A stretch of 64,000 bases of DNA from Bradyrhizobium septentrionale (GTDB taxonomy: Bacteria; Pseudomonadota; Alphaproteobacteria; Rhizobiales; Xanthobacteraceae): NCBI RefSeq assembly GCF_011516645.4, contig NZ_CP088285.1:2374501-2438500 (forward strand), written 5' to 3'. Below the pieces are notes generated by a model. It was given only the letters and a program-made list of their open reading frames with translations, did no database searches and was not told the DNA's origin. Both the position numbers and the translations under genes were made by a program. How positions within the stretch are numbered: the stretch's first letter is position 1; each line of letters starts with the position of its first letter. Below, piece by piece: positions 30,430 through 39,139 of this stretch.

Positions 30430-31566
30430 TCACAACCCCATCTGCCGGCTCGCGAGATCCTTCATGATCTCCTCGGTGCCGCCGCCGATGGCGTTGACCT
30501 TGACCTCGCGGTAGATGCGCTCGACCTTGACGCCGCGCATGAAGCCGGCGCCGCCGAAGATCTGCACCGCCTCGCTGGCGCAATGCGCCATGGTCTGGGT
30601 GGCCTGGTTCTTCATCATGCAAATCTCGGCGACCGGGCTTTCGCCCTGGCCGAGCCGCCATGCCAGCATCTCCAGCATCGCCTGCGAGGCCGCGACCTTC
30701 TGCGCCATGTCGACGATCTTGTGCCTGATCACCTGGTGCTGGGCGATCGGCTTGCCGAAGGTCTTGCGCTCCTTGGCATAGGCGATCGCCTCGTCGAGGC
30801 AGACCCGCGCATAGGCGGTGCAACTCGCCGCCATGCCCATGCGCTCACTGTTGAAGTTCTGCATGATGATCTTGAAGCCCTGGCCCTCCTCGCCGATCAA
30901 ATTCTCGACCGGCACGCGGCATTCGTCGAAATGAAGTGTCGCGGTATCCGACGCCCACCAGCCCATCTTCTTCAGCCTGGTGCGGGAGAGGCCGGGCGTG
31001 CTGCCCTCGATCAGCAGCAGGCTGACGCCGCCCGGGCCTTCGCCGCCGGTGCGCACCGCGACCGTCAGATAGTCGGCGCGCATGCCCGAAGTGATGAAGG
31101 TCTTCTCGCCAGAGACGACGTAGTGGTCGCCGTCGCGCCGCGCCTTGGTTCGGAGGTTGGCGACATCGGAGCCGCCACTCGGCTCGGTGATCGCGAGCGC
31201 GGAGATCTTCTTGCCGGCGAGCACCTCCGGCAGCACCCGCGCCTTTACTTCTGGCCGCGCGGCGCGGGCGATCGGCGGCGAGCCGATGGTGTGGCTCATC
31301 AGACTCGAGGAGACGCCGCCGGCGCCGGCGCGCGCCAGCTCCTGCGAGGCCACGATCCTCATGAACTGGTCGGCGGCGATCCCGCCATATTCTTCCGGGA
31401 AACCGAGGCCGAGCAGCCCGATCTCGGATGCCTTGGCGTAGAGCTCGCGCGGAAACTCGCCCTCCTCGTCCCATTGATGGGCATAAGGCTCGATTTCCCT
31501 GGCAACAAAGCGCCGCATCACCTCGCGAAAGGCCTCATGCTCGCTGGTGTAGAACGGGTTTGCCAT
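30430..31566 (-). CDS. Acyl-CoA dehydrogenase (2)
   Basis: A 378-residue acyl-CoA dehydrogenase with SALAITEPSGGSDVANLRT, KTFITSGMRADY and the C-terminal QIFGGAGFMRGVKVERIYREVK signature split at residues 342-363. Sequence differs substantially from the neighbouring dehydrogenase, so the pair probably act on different substrates or form a heteromer. It heads the minus-strand gene set dehydrogenase-dehydrogenase-GST and is divergent from an acyl-CoA ligase. Confidence 0.92.
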   Translation of the reverse strand: MANPFYTSEHEAFREVMRRFVAREIEPYAHQWDEEGEFPRELYAKASEIGLLGLGFPEEYGGIAADQFMRIVASQELARAGAGGVSSSLMSHTIGSPPIARAARPEVKARVLPEVLAGKKISALAITEPSGGSDVANLRTKARRDGDHYVVSGEKTFITSGMRADYLTVAVRTGGEGPGGVSLLLIEGSTPGLSRTRLKKMGWWASDTATLHFDECRVPVENLIGEEGQGFKIIMQNFNSERMGMAASCTAYARVCLDEAIAYAKERKTFGKPIAQHQVIRHKIVDMAQKVAASQAMLEMLAWRLGQGESPVAEICMMKNQATQTMAHCASEAVQIFGGAGFMRGVKVERIYREVKVNAIGGGTEEIMKDLASRQMGL

Positions 31567-31781
31567 CCGCTTGCTCCGTTGATTCCCGCCTCCGACGATG
31601 TCCGGATTCTTCCCCGTTCACTTGCGTCGAGTGGCTGTCCGCCGGACCGGCTTTCCATCCCGGCACAAGCCAGCCAGTAAACGCAAGACAGTATCCCAAT
31701 ACGCCCCCTCCACTGCCAATTCATGGCATCAATCGAGCCAGGAACAGGCGGCGCAAGACTGCCGTTCCGGAGGAGGGAAAT

Positions 31782-33323
31782 TTGCCGGTTCGTTACTACG
31801 ACTGGATCGCGCATCATCGCCGGCGCACGCCGGACAAGATGGCGCTTGTCGATCTCGCAAGCAATCGCCGCTTCAGCTATGCGGAGCTCGACGCCCGGGT
31901 GTCGCGGCTCGCCGGCTATCTGCGCGACACCCTCAACGTCGCCGGCGGCGATCGCGTCGCGGTGCTGGCGCTGAACACGACGGATACGCTGGAGCTGCAG
32001 TTCGCCTGCTTCCGGATCGGCGCGATCTTCCTGCCGCTCAACACCCGCCTCACCGTTCCCGAGCTGCGCTACATCACCGGCGACGCCTCGCCGAAGGTGA
32101 TGATCCATGACGACGATCTCGCCGCGACCGCGCTTGAGGTCGCCAAACTCTGCAATGTCGCTGCCACGGTGCGGCTCGGCCCCGGCAGCGCCTATGAGGC
32201 CGGCATTGCGGCGGCGAGGCCGCTCGAACGGTTCGAGGAGGTCATGCTCGATGACATCTCGACCATCATGTACACCTCGGGCACCACGGGCCAGCCCAAG
32301 GGCGCGATCATCACGCACGGGATGACGTTCTGGAATTGCGTCAATCTCGGCGGCCCCGCCTACATCTCGCCGGCCTCGGTGCTGCTCACGGTGCTGCCGC
32401 TGTTCCACACCGGCGGGCTGAATTGCTACACCAACCCGGTGCTGCATGCCGGCGGCACGGTGCTGATCATGCGCGCGTTCGACCCCGGCGAGGCGCTGAA
32501 GCTGATCTCTGATCCGGCGCAGGGCATCAATGTGTTTTTCGGCGTGCCCGCGATCTACCAGTTCATGGCGCAGCATCCGGCCTTCGCGTCAGCGGATTTC
32601 AGCCGCCTCGTCATTGGCGGCGTCGGCGGCGCGCCGATGCCGGTGCCGCTGCTCAAGACCTGGGAGGCGCGCGGCGTCGCGCTGCAACAGGGCTACGGCA
32701 TGACCGAGACCTCGCCGGCGGTGATGGTGCTGGACCGCGAGGATGCCGCGCGCAAGGCGGGCTCATCCGGCAAGCCGGTGCTGCATACGGAAGTGCGAAT
32801 CGTGCGGCCCGACGGCAGCGATGCCGCGGTCGGCGAGCTCGGCGAACTCTGGGTCAAGGGCCCGAACATCACGCCGGGCTACTGGAACCGGCCGGACGCC
32901 AACGCCTCCTCCTTCACCGACGGCTGGCTGCATACCGGCGACGCCACCCGGATCGACGAGGAAGGCTTCTACTACATCGTCGACCGCTGGAAGGACATGT
33001 ACATCTCCGGCGGCGAGAACGTCTATCCGGCCGAGGTCGAGAGCGTGCTGCACCAGTTGGCGGCCGTTGCCGAGGCCGCCGTCATCGGCATCCCCAACGA
33101 GCAATGGGGCGAGGTCGGGATGGCCGTGATCGCGGTGAAACCCGGCCACTCGCTGACGCCGGCCGAGATCCACACGCATTGCCAGGCCAATCTGGCGCGG
33201 TTCAAGTGCCCGCGCCTGATCGAATTCATCGATGCCCTGCCGCGGAACGCGACAGGCAAAATTCATAAGCCGACGCTCCGGCAGCAATTCAGCCAGCCGA
33301 AGCCAACCGATACCGCGGCGTGA
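31782..33323 (+). CDS. AMP-forming acyl-CoA synthetase (long-chain/aryl type)
   Basis: A 513-residue ligase with IMYTSGTTGQPKGAIITHG, QQGYGMTETSPAV, the TGDATRIDEEGFYYIVDRWKD hinge and C-terminal RNATGKIHKPTLR carrying the catalytic Lys. I start it at the TTG at 31782, because GGAGGAGGGAAA ends one base before it and the following VRYYDWIAHHRRRTPDKMAL aligns with the usual family N-terminus; the frame is open a further 350 bases upstream but runs through the divergent promoter. Third AMP-forming ligase in this region. Confidence 0.88.
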   Translation: MPVRYYDWIAHHRRRTPDKMALVDLASNRRFSYAELDARVSRLAGYLRDTLNVAGGDRVAVLALNTTDTLELQFACFRIGAIFLPLNTRLTVPELRYITGDASPKVMIHDDDLAATALEVAKLCNVAATVRLGPGSAYEAGIAAARPLERFEEVMLDDISTIMYTSGTTGQPKGAIITHGMTFWNCVNLGGPAYISPASVLLTVLPLFHTGGLNCYTNPVLHAGGTVLIMRAFDPGEALKLISDPAQGINVFFGVPAIYQFMAQHPAFASADFSRLVIGGVGGAPMPVPLLKTWEARGVALQQGYGMTETSPAVMVLDREDAARKAGSSGKPVLHTEVRIVRPDGSDAAVGELGELWVKGPNITPGYWNRPDANASSFTDGWLHTGDATRIDEEGFYYIVDRWKDMYISGGENVYPAEVESVLHQLAAVAEAAVIGIPNEQWGEVGMAVIAVKPGHSLTPAEIHTHCQANLARFKCPRLIEFIDALPRNATGKIHKPTLRQQFSQPKPTDTAA

Positions 33324-33450
33324 TCTCGAGACGCGCGTGACGCGCTTATGATCTCGCCGTGACAACAATTGCCCCGTAGCCGTCTGCCGGGACCGGCTGC
33401 GGGTTCGTTGCGTAAGTCCCCAATCAAAATCAATCGAGGAAATTGTCTTT

Positions 33451-34671
33451 ATGAGAACAACAAAATTGTCGCTGCTGGCCGCCGCCACGGCGCTCTGCCT
33501 GCTCTCCACCCAGGCCGCCTTTGCCCAAAAGAAGTATGACACCGGCGCCTCCGACACCGAGATCAAGATCGGCAATGTCGAGGCCTATAGCGGTCCCGCC
33601 TCGGCCTACGGCGTCATCGGCAAGACCGAAGAAGCCTACTTCAAGATGATCAACGATCAGGGCGGCATCAGCGGCCGCAAGATCAACTGGATCTCCTATG
33701 ACGACGGCTACTCGCCGCCCAAGACGGTGGAGCAGATCCGCAAGCTGATCGAGAGCGACGAGGTGTTCCTGGTGTTCAACGCACTGGGCACGCCGACCCA
33801 GACCGCGGTGCAGAAGTATCACAACGCCAAGAAGGTGCCGCAGCTCTTCCTCGCCACCGGCGCCAGCAAGTGGAACGATCCGAAGGATTTCCCGTGGACG
33901 ATGGGCTTCCAGCCGAGCTATCGCGTCGAGGCGCGGATCTTCGGCAAGTACATCCTGAAAGCCAAGCCGGACGCCAAGGTCGCAATCTTCTATGCCAATG
34001 ACGATTTCGGCAAGGACTACCTGGTCGGCCTGAAGGAGGTCCTCGACAAGTCGTCAGTCAAGATCGTCGCCGAGGAAAGCTACGAGACCACCGAGCCGTC
34101 GATCGATTCCCACATCGTCAAGCTGAAGGACACCGGCGCCGACGTGTTCGTCAACATCTCGACGCCGAAATTCGCCGCACAGGCGATCAAGAAGATCGCC
34201 GAGCTCAACTGGAAGCCGATGCACGTGATGACCGACGTCTCGATTTCGATCGGCGCGGTCATGAAGCCCGCCGGGCTCGAAGCTTCGGAAGGCGTGCTGT
34301 CGGCCGGGTACCTCAAGGACGCGTCCGATCCGCAGTGGAAGAACGATGAAGGCATGAAGAAGTTCATGGCTTTCGCCGAGAAGTACCTGCCGGGCGCCAA
34401 CCTGTCCGACGCCAATCTGGTCTATGGCTACGCCGCGGCGCAGACCATGGCGCAGGTGCTGAAGCAGGCCGGCGACAACCTGACGCGCGAGAACGTGATG
34501 AAGCAGGCCGCCAGCCTGAAGGACTTCACGCCCGACACCCTGATCCCCGGCATCCGGATCAACACCAGCGCGACCGACTTCGCCCCGGTCGAGCAGCTCA
34601 AGATGATGCAGTTCAAGAACGGGCAGTGGGAGCTGTTCGGCGATATCATCAGCGCGGAGACCGGCGGCTAA
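33451..34671 (+). CDS. LivK-like ABC substrate-binding protein (orphan)
   Basis: A 406-residue periplasmic binding protein (Peripla_BP_6). Signal peptide residues 1-25, cleavage likely after QAAFA. Features: IGNVEAYSGPASAYGV, NDQGGISGRKINWISYDDGY, SPPKTVEQIRKLIES. It is clearly paralogous to the protein at 26131 but uses a Sec rather than Tat-like signal. ATG 33451 with GAGGA 11 bases upstream. No cognate permeases nearby; followed by a strong terminator, so it is a single-gene transcript. Confidence 0.9.
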   Translation: MRTTKLSLLAAATALCLLSTQAAFAQKKYDTGASDTEIKIGNVEAYSGPASAYGVIGKTEEAYFKMINDQGGISGRKINWISYDDGYSPPKTVEQIRKLIESDEVFLVFNALGTPTQTAVQKYHNAKKVPQLFLATGASKWNDPKDFPWTMGFQPSYRVEARIFGKYILKAKPDAKVAIFYANDDFGKDYLVGLKEVLDKSSVKIVAEESYETTEPSIDSHIVKLKDTGADVFVNISTPKFAAQAIKKIAELNWKPMHVMTDVSISIGAVMKPAGLEASEGVLSAGYLKDASDPQWKNDEGMKKFMAFAEKYLPGANLSDANLVYGYAAAQTMAQVLKQAGDNLTRENVMKQAASLKDFTPDTLIPGIRINTSATDFAPVEQLKMMQFKNGQWELFGDIISAETGG

Positions 34672-34707
34672 CACCGCCCGCTCAACGAGCTGATGTCACA
34701 GTGTCGC

Positions 34708-34740
34708 GAAGCCGCCCATTCGGGCGGCTTCGTTGTTCTT
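34708..34740 (+). terminator. Rho-independent terminator of the LivK-like gene
   Basis: Perfect 10-bp stem GAAGCCGCCC / GGGCGGCTTC with a 4-nt loop (ATTC), followed by GTTGTTCTT, 36 bases after the stop codon. Confidence 0.88.
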
Positions 34741-34794
34741 GCGGAGTGATAGGCTGGATGAAATCCGGCAGGGCGATGCGCGCCCCTATCTCAC

Positions 34795-34899
34795 CGTCAC
34801 CCTGAGGAGCCGCGAAGCGGCGTCTCGAAGGGTCGACGGCCCCGCCGGTGGCCGTGCATCCTTCGAGGCTCGCAAGAGCTCGCACCTCAGGATGACGGG
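34795..34899. repeat. Dispersed palindromic repeat, family C
   Basis: CGTCACCCTGAGGAGCCGCG at the left, GCACCTCAGGATGACGG at the right, interior TCTCGAAGGGTCGACGG and GCATCCTTCGAGG as in the other family-C copies. Confidence 0.85.
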
Positions 34900-34924
34900 A
34901 CTGACCATCGCACTCCTGTCGACG

Positions 34925-35689
34925 TTATCCAGGCAAAAAGATCGCAAACGGCTCATCGATCGTCCGGCGCAGATGCTCGCGATAGACGGCGTAGTTTGCA
35001 TCGTCGGCCGACACCCGGCCGACGCTCGGCTTCGGCACGTTCTTCACCGGCAGAAATGCGATCGGCGCGGCGACCGGCGTCAGCAGCGAACCGCGGCCGG
35101 CGAGCAACGTCGTGATGATGCCGTACATCTCGCCGGAATTGCGCGGGCGCGAGACCGTGATCACGCGATGCTGGCCATGCCGGTTGGTCACGAGATAGAC
35201 GAAGCCGGATTCATTGGGTACCGCCACCTCGCCATACTGGGTGTAGTCGGTGTCCTGCCGCTCGCCCTCGCGAAAGCCGAGCGATGACGCCGCGTCGTCC
35301 CAGGCGATCTCGGTGCGGTAGGCGTAGATCGCGCCCTTCTCACCGAACGACGGACGGACCGTGATGTAGGTGCCCTCGATCCGCGCCACCGAGCGGCGCG
35401 AATAGGATCCGAGGCTGTCGGGCGCGATCCCGCCATTGGCAGGCGCGACCACGCTGATCGCCTCCGGCAGCTTGCGCAAGGACACACCGAGCGCCTGCTC
35501 CAGCCGCACGGTGGTCGCCAGCGTGAACGGGCGGCGGCCGCCGAGCACCTTCTCCAGCGTCGAAAGGCTGAGCTTGGCCTGCTCGGCCAGTGTCTGCCGC
35601 GAGATGCGGCGGCGCGCGATTTCCTCGCGGATGGTCTCCGCGACCTGCTGGCTCTGCTCGGCGGAAAGCTGCTTGTCCGGCGTCGGCAT
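34925..35689 (-). CDS. Xre-type helix-turn-helix transcriptional regulator
   Basis: A 254-residue regulator. Residues about 28-72 form a lambda-repressor-like HTH (SRQTLAEQAKLSLSTLEKVL with conserved turn, then RPFTLATTVRLEQALGV). The remaining about 170 residues are a beta-rich domain of unknown type (SYSRRSVARIEGTYITVRP, YGIITTLLAGRGSL), probably for ligand sensing or for tethering. It is divergently transcribed from the sortase-substrate gene with 199 bases between starts; an inverted repeat in that gap is a candidate operator. Confidence 0.82.
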   Translation of the reverse strand: MPTPDKQLSAEQSQQVAETIREEIARRRISRQTLAEQAKLSLSTLEKVLGGRRPFTLATTVRLEQALGVSLRKLPEAISVVAPANGGIAPDSLGSYSRRSVARIEGTYITVRPSFGEKGAIYAYRTEIAWDDAASSLGFREGERQDTDYTQYGEVAVPNESGFVYLVTNRHGQHRVITVSRPRNSGEMYGIITTLLAGRGSLLTPVAAPIAFLPVKNVPKPSVGRVSADDANYAVYREHLRRTIDEPFAIFLPG

Positions 35690-35715
35690 CCTGATTCCTG
35701 CCCGATTCCCAATGA

Positions 35716-35735
35716 GTCTGGACAGTCTAGCAGAC
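35716..35735. promoter_or_regulatory. Candidate operator: inverted repeat GTCTG-N10-CAGAC
   Basis: GTCTGGACAGTCTAGCAGAC lies 26 bases upstream of the regulator's start in the divergent intergenic region; an imperfect direct repeat (TCTGGACA and ACCGGACA, about 20 bases apart) overlaps it. Position and symmetry suggest autoregulation and control of the sortase genes; no experimental support. Confidence 0.4.
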
Positions 35736-35888
35736 CGGACAATCCATCACAAAACCGCACAAACCCGCCTCGGCCGGCGGCGGGCCGCGCCGGACCACGG
35801 CCGATCATTGCCGATCATTCTGCTCGCGCCAAAACCGCCGTTCTCCATGATCGCGAGGCAGCGAAAGCCTCGCTCGGGAGTGACGAAA

Positions 35889-38162
35889 ATGACGATTTAC
35901 GATGCATGTGAGAGCAGCCCGCAGATCCGCCTGTCGCGTCGGATGCGCATTGTGCTGTTCTTTCTGGTGGAAGGTGTGGCCGCGCTGGTGATCGGCTTTG
36001 CGGCGCTGTTGGTGAGTTTCGATCCGGTGTGGTCGGCCGAGCTGCCGCAACAGGCGGTGCTGCGGCCGGGCGACGCGCGATCCGGCTCGCTGCTGTTCAA
36101 GACCGACGACGGCTATGCCGATGCAACGCGGCTCGGCATCGATGTCGACCTCACGGTGTCGGGCGCGACCGTCCGCGCCCGCGTCACCCAGATCTTCCGC
36201 AACCCGACCAAGGACTGGGTCGAAGCGACCTATGTCTATCCGCTACCGGCGGGCGGCGCGGTCGACACGCTGAAGATGGTGGTCGGCGACCGTATCGTGG
36301 TCGGCGACATCAAGGAGCGGCAGCAGGCCCGCGCGATATACGAGCAGGCCAAGCAGAATGGCCAGAAAGCCGCGCTCACCGAGCAGGAGCGGCCGAACAT
36401 CTTCACCAACTCGGTCGCCAATATCGGTCCCGGCGAAACCGTGCTGGTGCAGATCGAATATCAGGAGCCGGTGCAGCAGAACGGCAACGAATTCGCGCTG
36501 CGGGTGCCGATGGTGGTCGGCCCCCGCTACAATCCGCGTCCCGTGGTGCAGAGCGTCGACCTCCGCGCCGATGGCAATGGCTGGGGCGCTACCTCGACCG
36601 ATCCGGTGCCGGACCGCGACCGTATCGCGCGCGAGGTGCTCGATCCCGCCGAGAACGCGCCGGTCAATCCGACCAACATCACCGTGCATCTGAACGCCGG
36701 CTTTGCGCTCGGCGAGGTTAAGAGCCACTTCCACCAGGTCAAGATCGCGAGCCCCGACAGCACAACACGCATCGTCAAGCTCGCCGAGAGCCCGGTGCCG
36801 GCCGATCGCGATTTCGAGCTGACCTGGAAGCCGGCCGTCGAGAAGGCACCGTCGGTCGGGCTGTTCCGCGAGCATGTCGGCAATTCCGACTATCTGCTGG
36901 CCTTCGTCACCCCGCCTTCGGTCGAGCAGGCGCAACAAAAGCAGCTCGCCCGCGAAGTGATCTTCGTGATCGACAATTCCGGCTCGATGGGCGGCACCTC
37001 GATGATCCAGGCCAAAGCAAGCCTCATCTACGCACTCGGCCGCCTGCAACCGAGCGACCGCTTCAACGTGATCCGGTTCGACGACACGATGGACGTGCTG
37101 TTTCCTGCGCCGGTCGCCGCCAACAGCGCCAATATCGGCAACGCGACGTCGTTCGTCAGCGCGCTGCAGGCTCGCGGCGGCACCGAGATGGTGCCAGCGA
37201 TGCGCGCCGCGCTATCGGACACCAACCATGACGACGCCAACCACGTCCGCCAGGTCGTGTTCCTGACCGACGGCGCGATCGGCAACGAGCAGCAATTGTT
37301 CGAGACCATCAGCGCGCTGCGCGGCCGCTCGCGGGTGTTCATGGTCGGCATCGGCTCGGCGCCGAACACCTATCTGATGACGCGCGCCGCCGAACTCGGC
37401 CGCGGCACCTTCACCCATATCGGCTCGGTTGAGCAGGTCGACGAGCGCATGCGCGGCCTGTTCGCCAAGCTGGAGAATCCCGCGGTGACGAATCTCGCCG
37501 CGAAATTCTCCGACGCGACCGCCGACCTGACGCCGACGGCACTCCCCGACGTCTATCGCGACGAACCGCTGGTGCTGGCCGCAAAGCTCGACAAGCTCGC
37601 CGGCTCGATCGAGATCAAGGGCCGCATCGGCGACCGTCCGTGGAGCGTGACGCTGCCGCTGGCCGGCGCCGCCGAAGGCAAGGGCCTGTCAAAACTGTGG
37701 GCGCGCCGCAAGATCGCGGATGCCGAGGTCGCGCGCACCACGCGCCAGGAGAGCCCTGAGGATGCCGACAAGACCATCCTTGCGCTGGCGCTGGAGCATC
37801 AGCTCGTCACCCGGCTGACCAGCCTCGTTGCGGTCGACAAGACACCGAGCCGCCCCGATGGCGAGCCGCTCAAACTCTCCGAGCTGCCGCTCAACCTGCC
37901 TGCCGGCTGGGATTTCGCAAAGGTGTTCGGCGAGCGTCCGCGCCTGCCGGCCGCGCCGACCGAACGCCGCGCCGACGCGGGCGACGGCAAGGTGCAACTC
38001 GCTGTGCTGAAGCGGTCACCGGTCGCGACGCAAGGTCCCGGCACCATCCAGTTGCCGAAGACGGCAACCGATGCAGAGCTGAAGATGATCGCAGGTGTGA
38101 TCCTGCTCACGATCAGCTTTCTCCTTCTGGTGTTCAACCGGCGTCAGACGTCGCCCCAATGA
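35889..38162 (+). CDS. Marine-type sortase substrate: VIT + VWA domain protein with LPKTA sorting tail
   Basis: A 757-residue exported protein. Order: cytoplasmic start, hydrophobic signal/anchor (RIVLFFLVEGVAALVIGFAALL, about residues 19-42), VIT domain (DLTVSGATVRARVTQIFRNP, TYVYPLPAGGAVDTL), VWA domain with MIDAS FVIDNSGSMGG near residue 358 and VFLTDGAIGN, and a C-terminal sorting signal: LPKTAT at 722-727, a hydrophobic helix at about 732-750 and a final RRQTSPQ. This is the architecture of the 'marine proteobacterial sortase target' family (TIGR03788 as I recall it). ATG 35889 chosen as it gives this N-terminus. The sortase follows after a palindrome. Confidence 0.9.
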   Translation: MTIYDACESSPQIRLSRRMRIVLFFLVEGVAALVIGFAALLVSFDPVWSAELPQQAVLRPGDARSGSLLFKTDDGYADATRLGIDVDLTVSGATVRARVTQIFRNPTKDWVEATYVYPLPAGGAVDTLKMVVGDRIVVGDIKERQQARAIYEQAKQNGQKAALTEQERPNIFTNSVANIGPGETVLVQIEYQEPVQQNGNEFALRVPMVVGPRYNPRPVVQSVDLRADGNGWGATSTDPVPDRDRIAREVLDPAENAPVNPTNITVHLNAGFALGEVKSHFHQVKIASPDSTTRIVKLAESPVPADRDFELTWKPAVEKAPSVGLFREHVGNSDYLLAFVTPPSVEQAQQKQLAREVIFVIDNSGSMGGTSMIQAKASLIYALGRLQPSDRFNVIRFDDTMDVLFPAPVAANSANIGNATSFVSALQARGGTEMVPAMRAALSDTNHDDANHVRQVVFLTDGAIGNEQQLFETISALRGRSRVFMVGIGSAPNTYLMTRAAELGRGTFTHIGSVEQVDERMRGLFAKLENPAVTNLAAKFSDATADLTPTALPDVYRDEPLVLAAKLDKLAGSIEIKGRIGDRPWSVTLPLAGAAEGKGLSKLWARRKIADAEVARTTRQESPEDADKTILALALEHQLVTRLTSLVAVDKTPSRPDGEPLKLSELPLNLPAGWDFAKVFGERPRLPAAPTERRADAGDGKVQLAVLKRSPVATQGPGTIQLPKTATDAELKMIAGVILLTISFLLLVFNRRQTSPQ

Positions 38163-38264
38163 CGTCGGATGAAAGGAGGAGGTGCCCCCCGACCTCCTCC
38201 TTCAAGAGCGCGCGCGGCCTTCCACCCGTCCCCCAGGGGCCGCGCGCGCCACTTCTTCTTCGAG

Positions 38265-38364
38265 TGTCATTCCGGGGCGATGCGCAGCATCGAACTACGG
38301 TGCGCACTTGCGCACCTGAGAATCTCGAGATTCCGGGTTCGTCCTTCGGACGCCCCGGAATGAC
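38265..38364. repeat. Dispersed palindromic repeat, family A, between sortase substrate and sortase
   Basis: GTGTCATTCCGGGGCGATGC at the left and GCCCCGGAATGACTGC at the right, with internal GGTGCGCACTTGCGCACC. It lies within the two-gene sortase unit and may affect the mRNA ratio. Confidence 0.8.
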
Positions 38365-38380
38365 TGCGCAAGGCTCAACA

Positions 38381-38971
38381 ATGCCCCGCTTCCTTCTCCC
38401 CCTCGCCTTCGCCCTCATCGGCCTGATCCTGTTCGGCCAGGGCGCCTATATCCACGCCAAGGCGCTGCTTGCGCAGGTGCTGCTGGAGCGCGCATTCACA
38501 CAAAGCATCACGACCGGCCAGCCGGTGAAGCCATGGAGCTGGGCCGATACCTGGCCGGTTGCCCGGATCGAGGTGAAGCGCCTGCACGCTTCCGCGATCG
38601 TGCTGGCCGGCAGCAGCGGCCAGGCGCTGGCATTCGGTCCCGGCCATGTCGAACAGACCGTCGATGCCGGCGAGCCGGGCGTTGCGGTCTATTCCGCGCA
38701 CCGCGACACCCATTTCCGTTTTCTCAGGGATGTCGCAATCGGTGACGAGATCGACGTGACGCGGAGCGACGGCAAGACATTTCGCTACCGAGCCGACCGC
38801 AGCTCGGTCGTCCGCTTCGATCAATCCGGCATCGATCCGTTCACCGGTCGCCATGAGCTGGTGCTGTCGACCTGCTGGCCGTTCGACGCGCTGACATCGG
38901 GCCCCGAGCGCTATCTGCTGCACGCGACCCTGATCGAACCGGATTCGACCCCGCTCGAACGGGGTTCCTGA
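38381..38971 (+). CDS. Class GN (Gram-negative) sortase
   Basis: A 196-residue membrane-anchored transpeptidase. N-terminal anchor at residues 5-25 (LLPLAFALIGLILFGQGAYI). Catalytic residues can be read: His107 in YSAHRDTHF, Cys165 in VLSTCWPF and Arg177 in GPERYLL. In Gram-negative bacteria such sortases are found next to one dedicated substrate, here the LPKTA-tailed VWA protein upstream. ATG 38381 gives the usual length. What the substrate is joined to is unknown in this group. Confidence 0.92.
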   Translation: MPRFLLPLAFALIGLILFGQGAYIHAKALLAQVLLERAFTQSITTGQPVKPWSWADTWPVARIEVKRLHASAIVLAGSSGQALAFGPGHVEQTVDAGEPGVAVYSAHRDTHFRFLRDVAIGDEIDVTRSDGKTFRYRADRSSVVRFDQSGIDPFTGRHELVLSTCWPFDALTSGPERYLLHATLIEPDSTPLERGS

Positions 38972-39139
38972 TCCGCACGAATTTTGCGTATGCCGGGATA
39001 TCGCATGCGATGCTCTGACTTGCGCCAGCGTGAGTTGCCACCCTTGTCCATCAGCCATAAAAGGAGCGAAGAACGACGAGCTGCGGCGACCGACCGTTGG
39101 CCAGAGGAAATCAACGATAACAAGGATAGGGCAGGCCCA

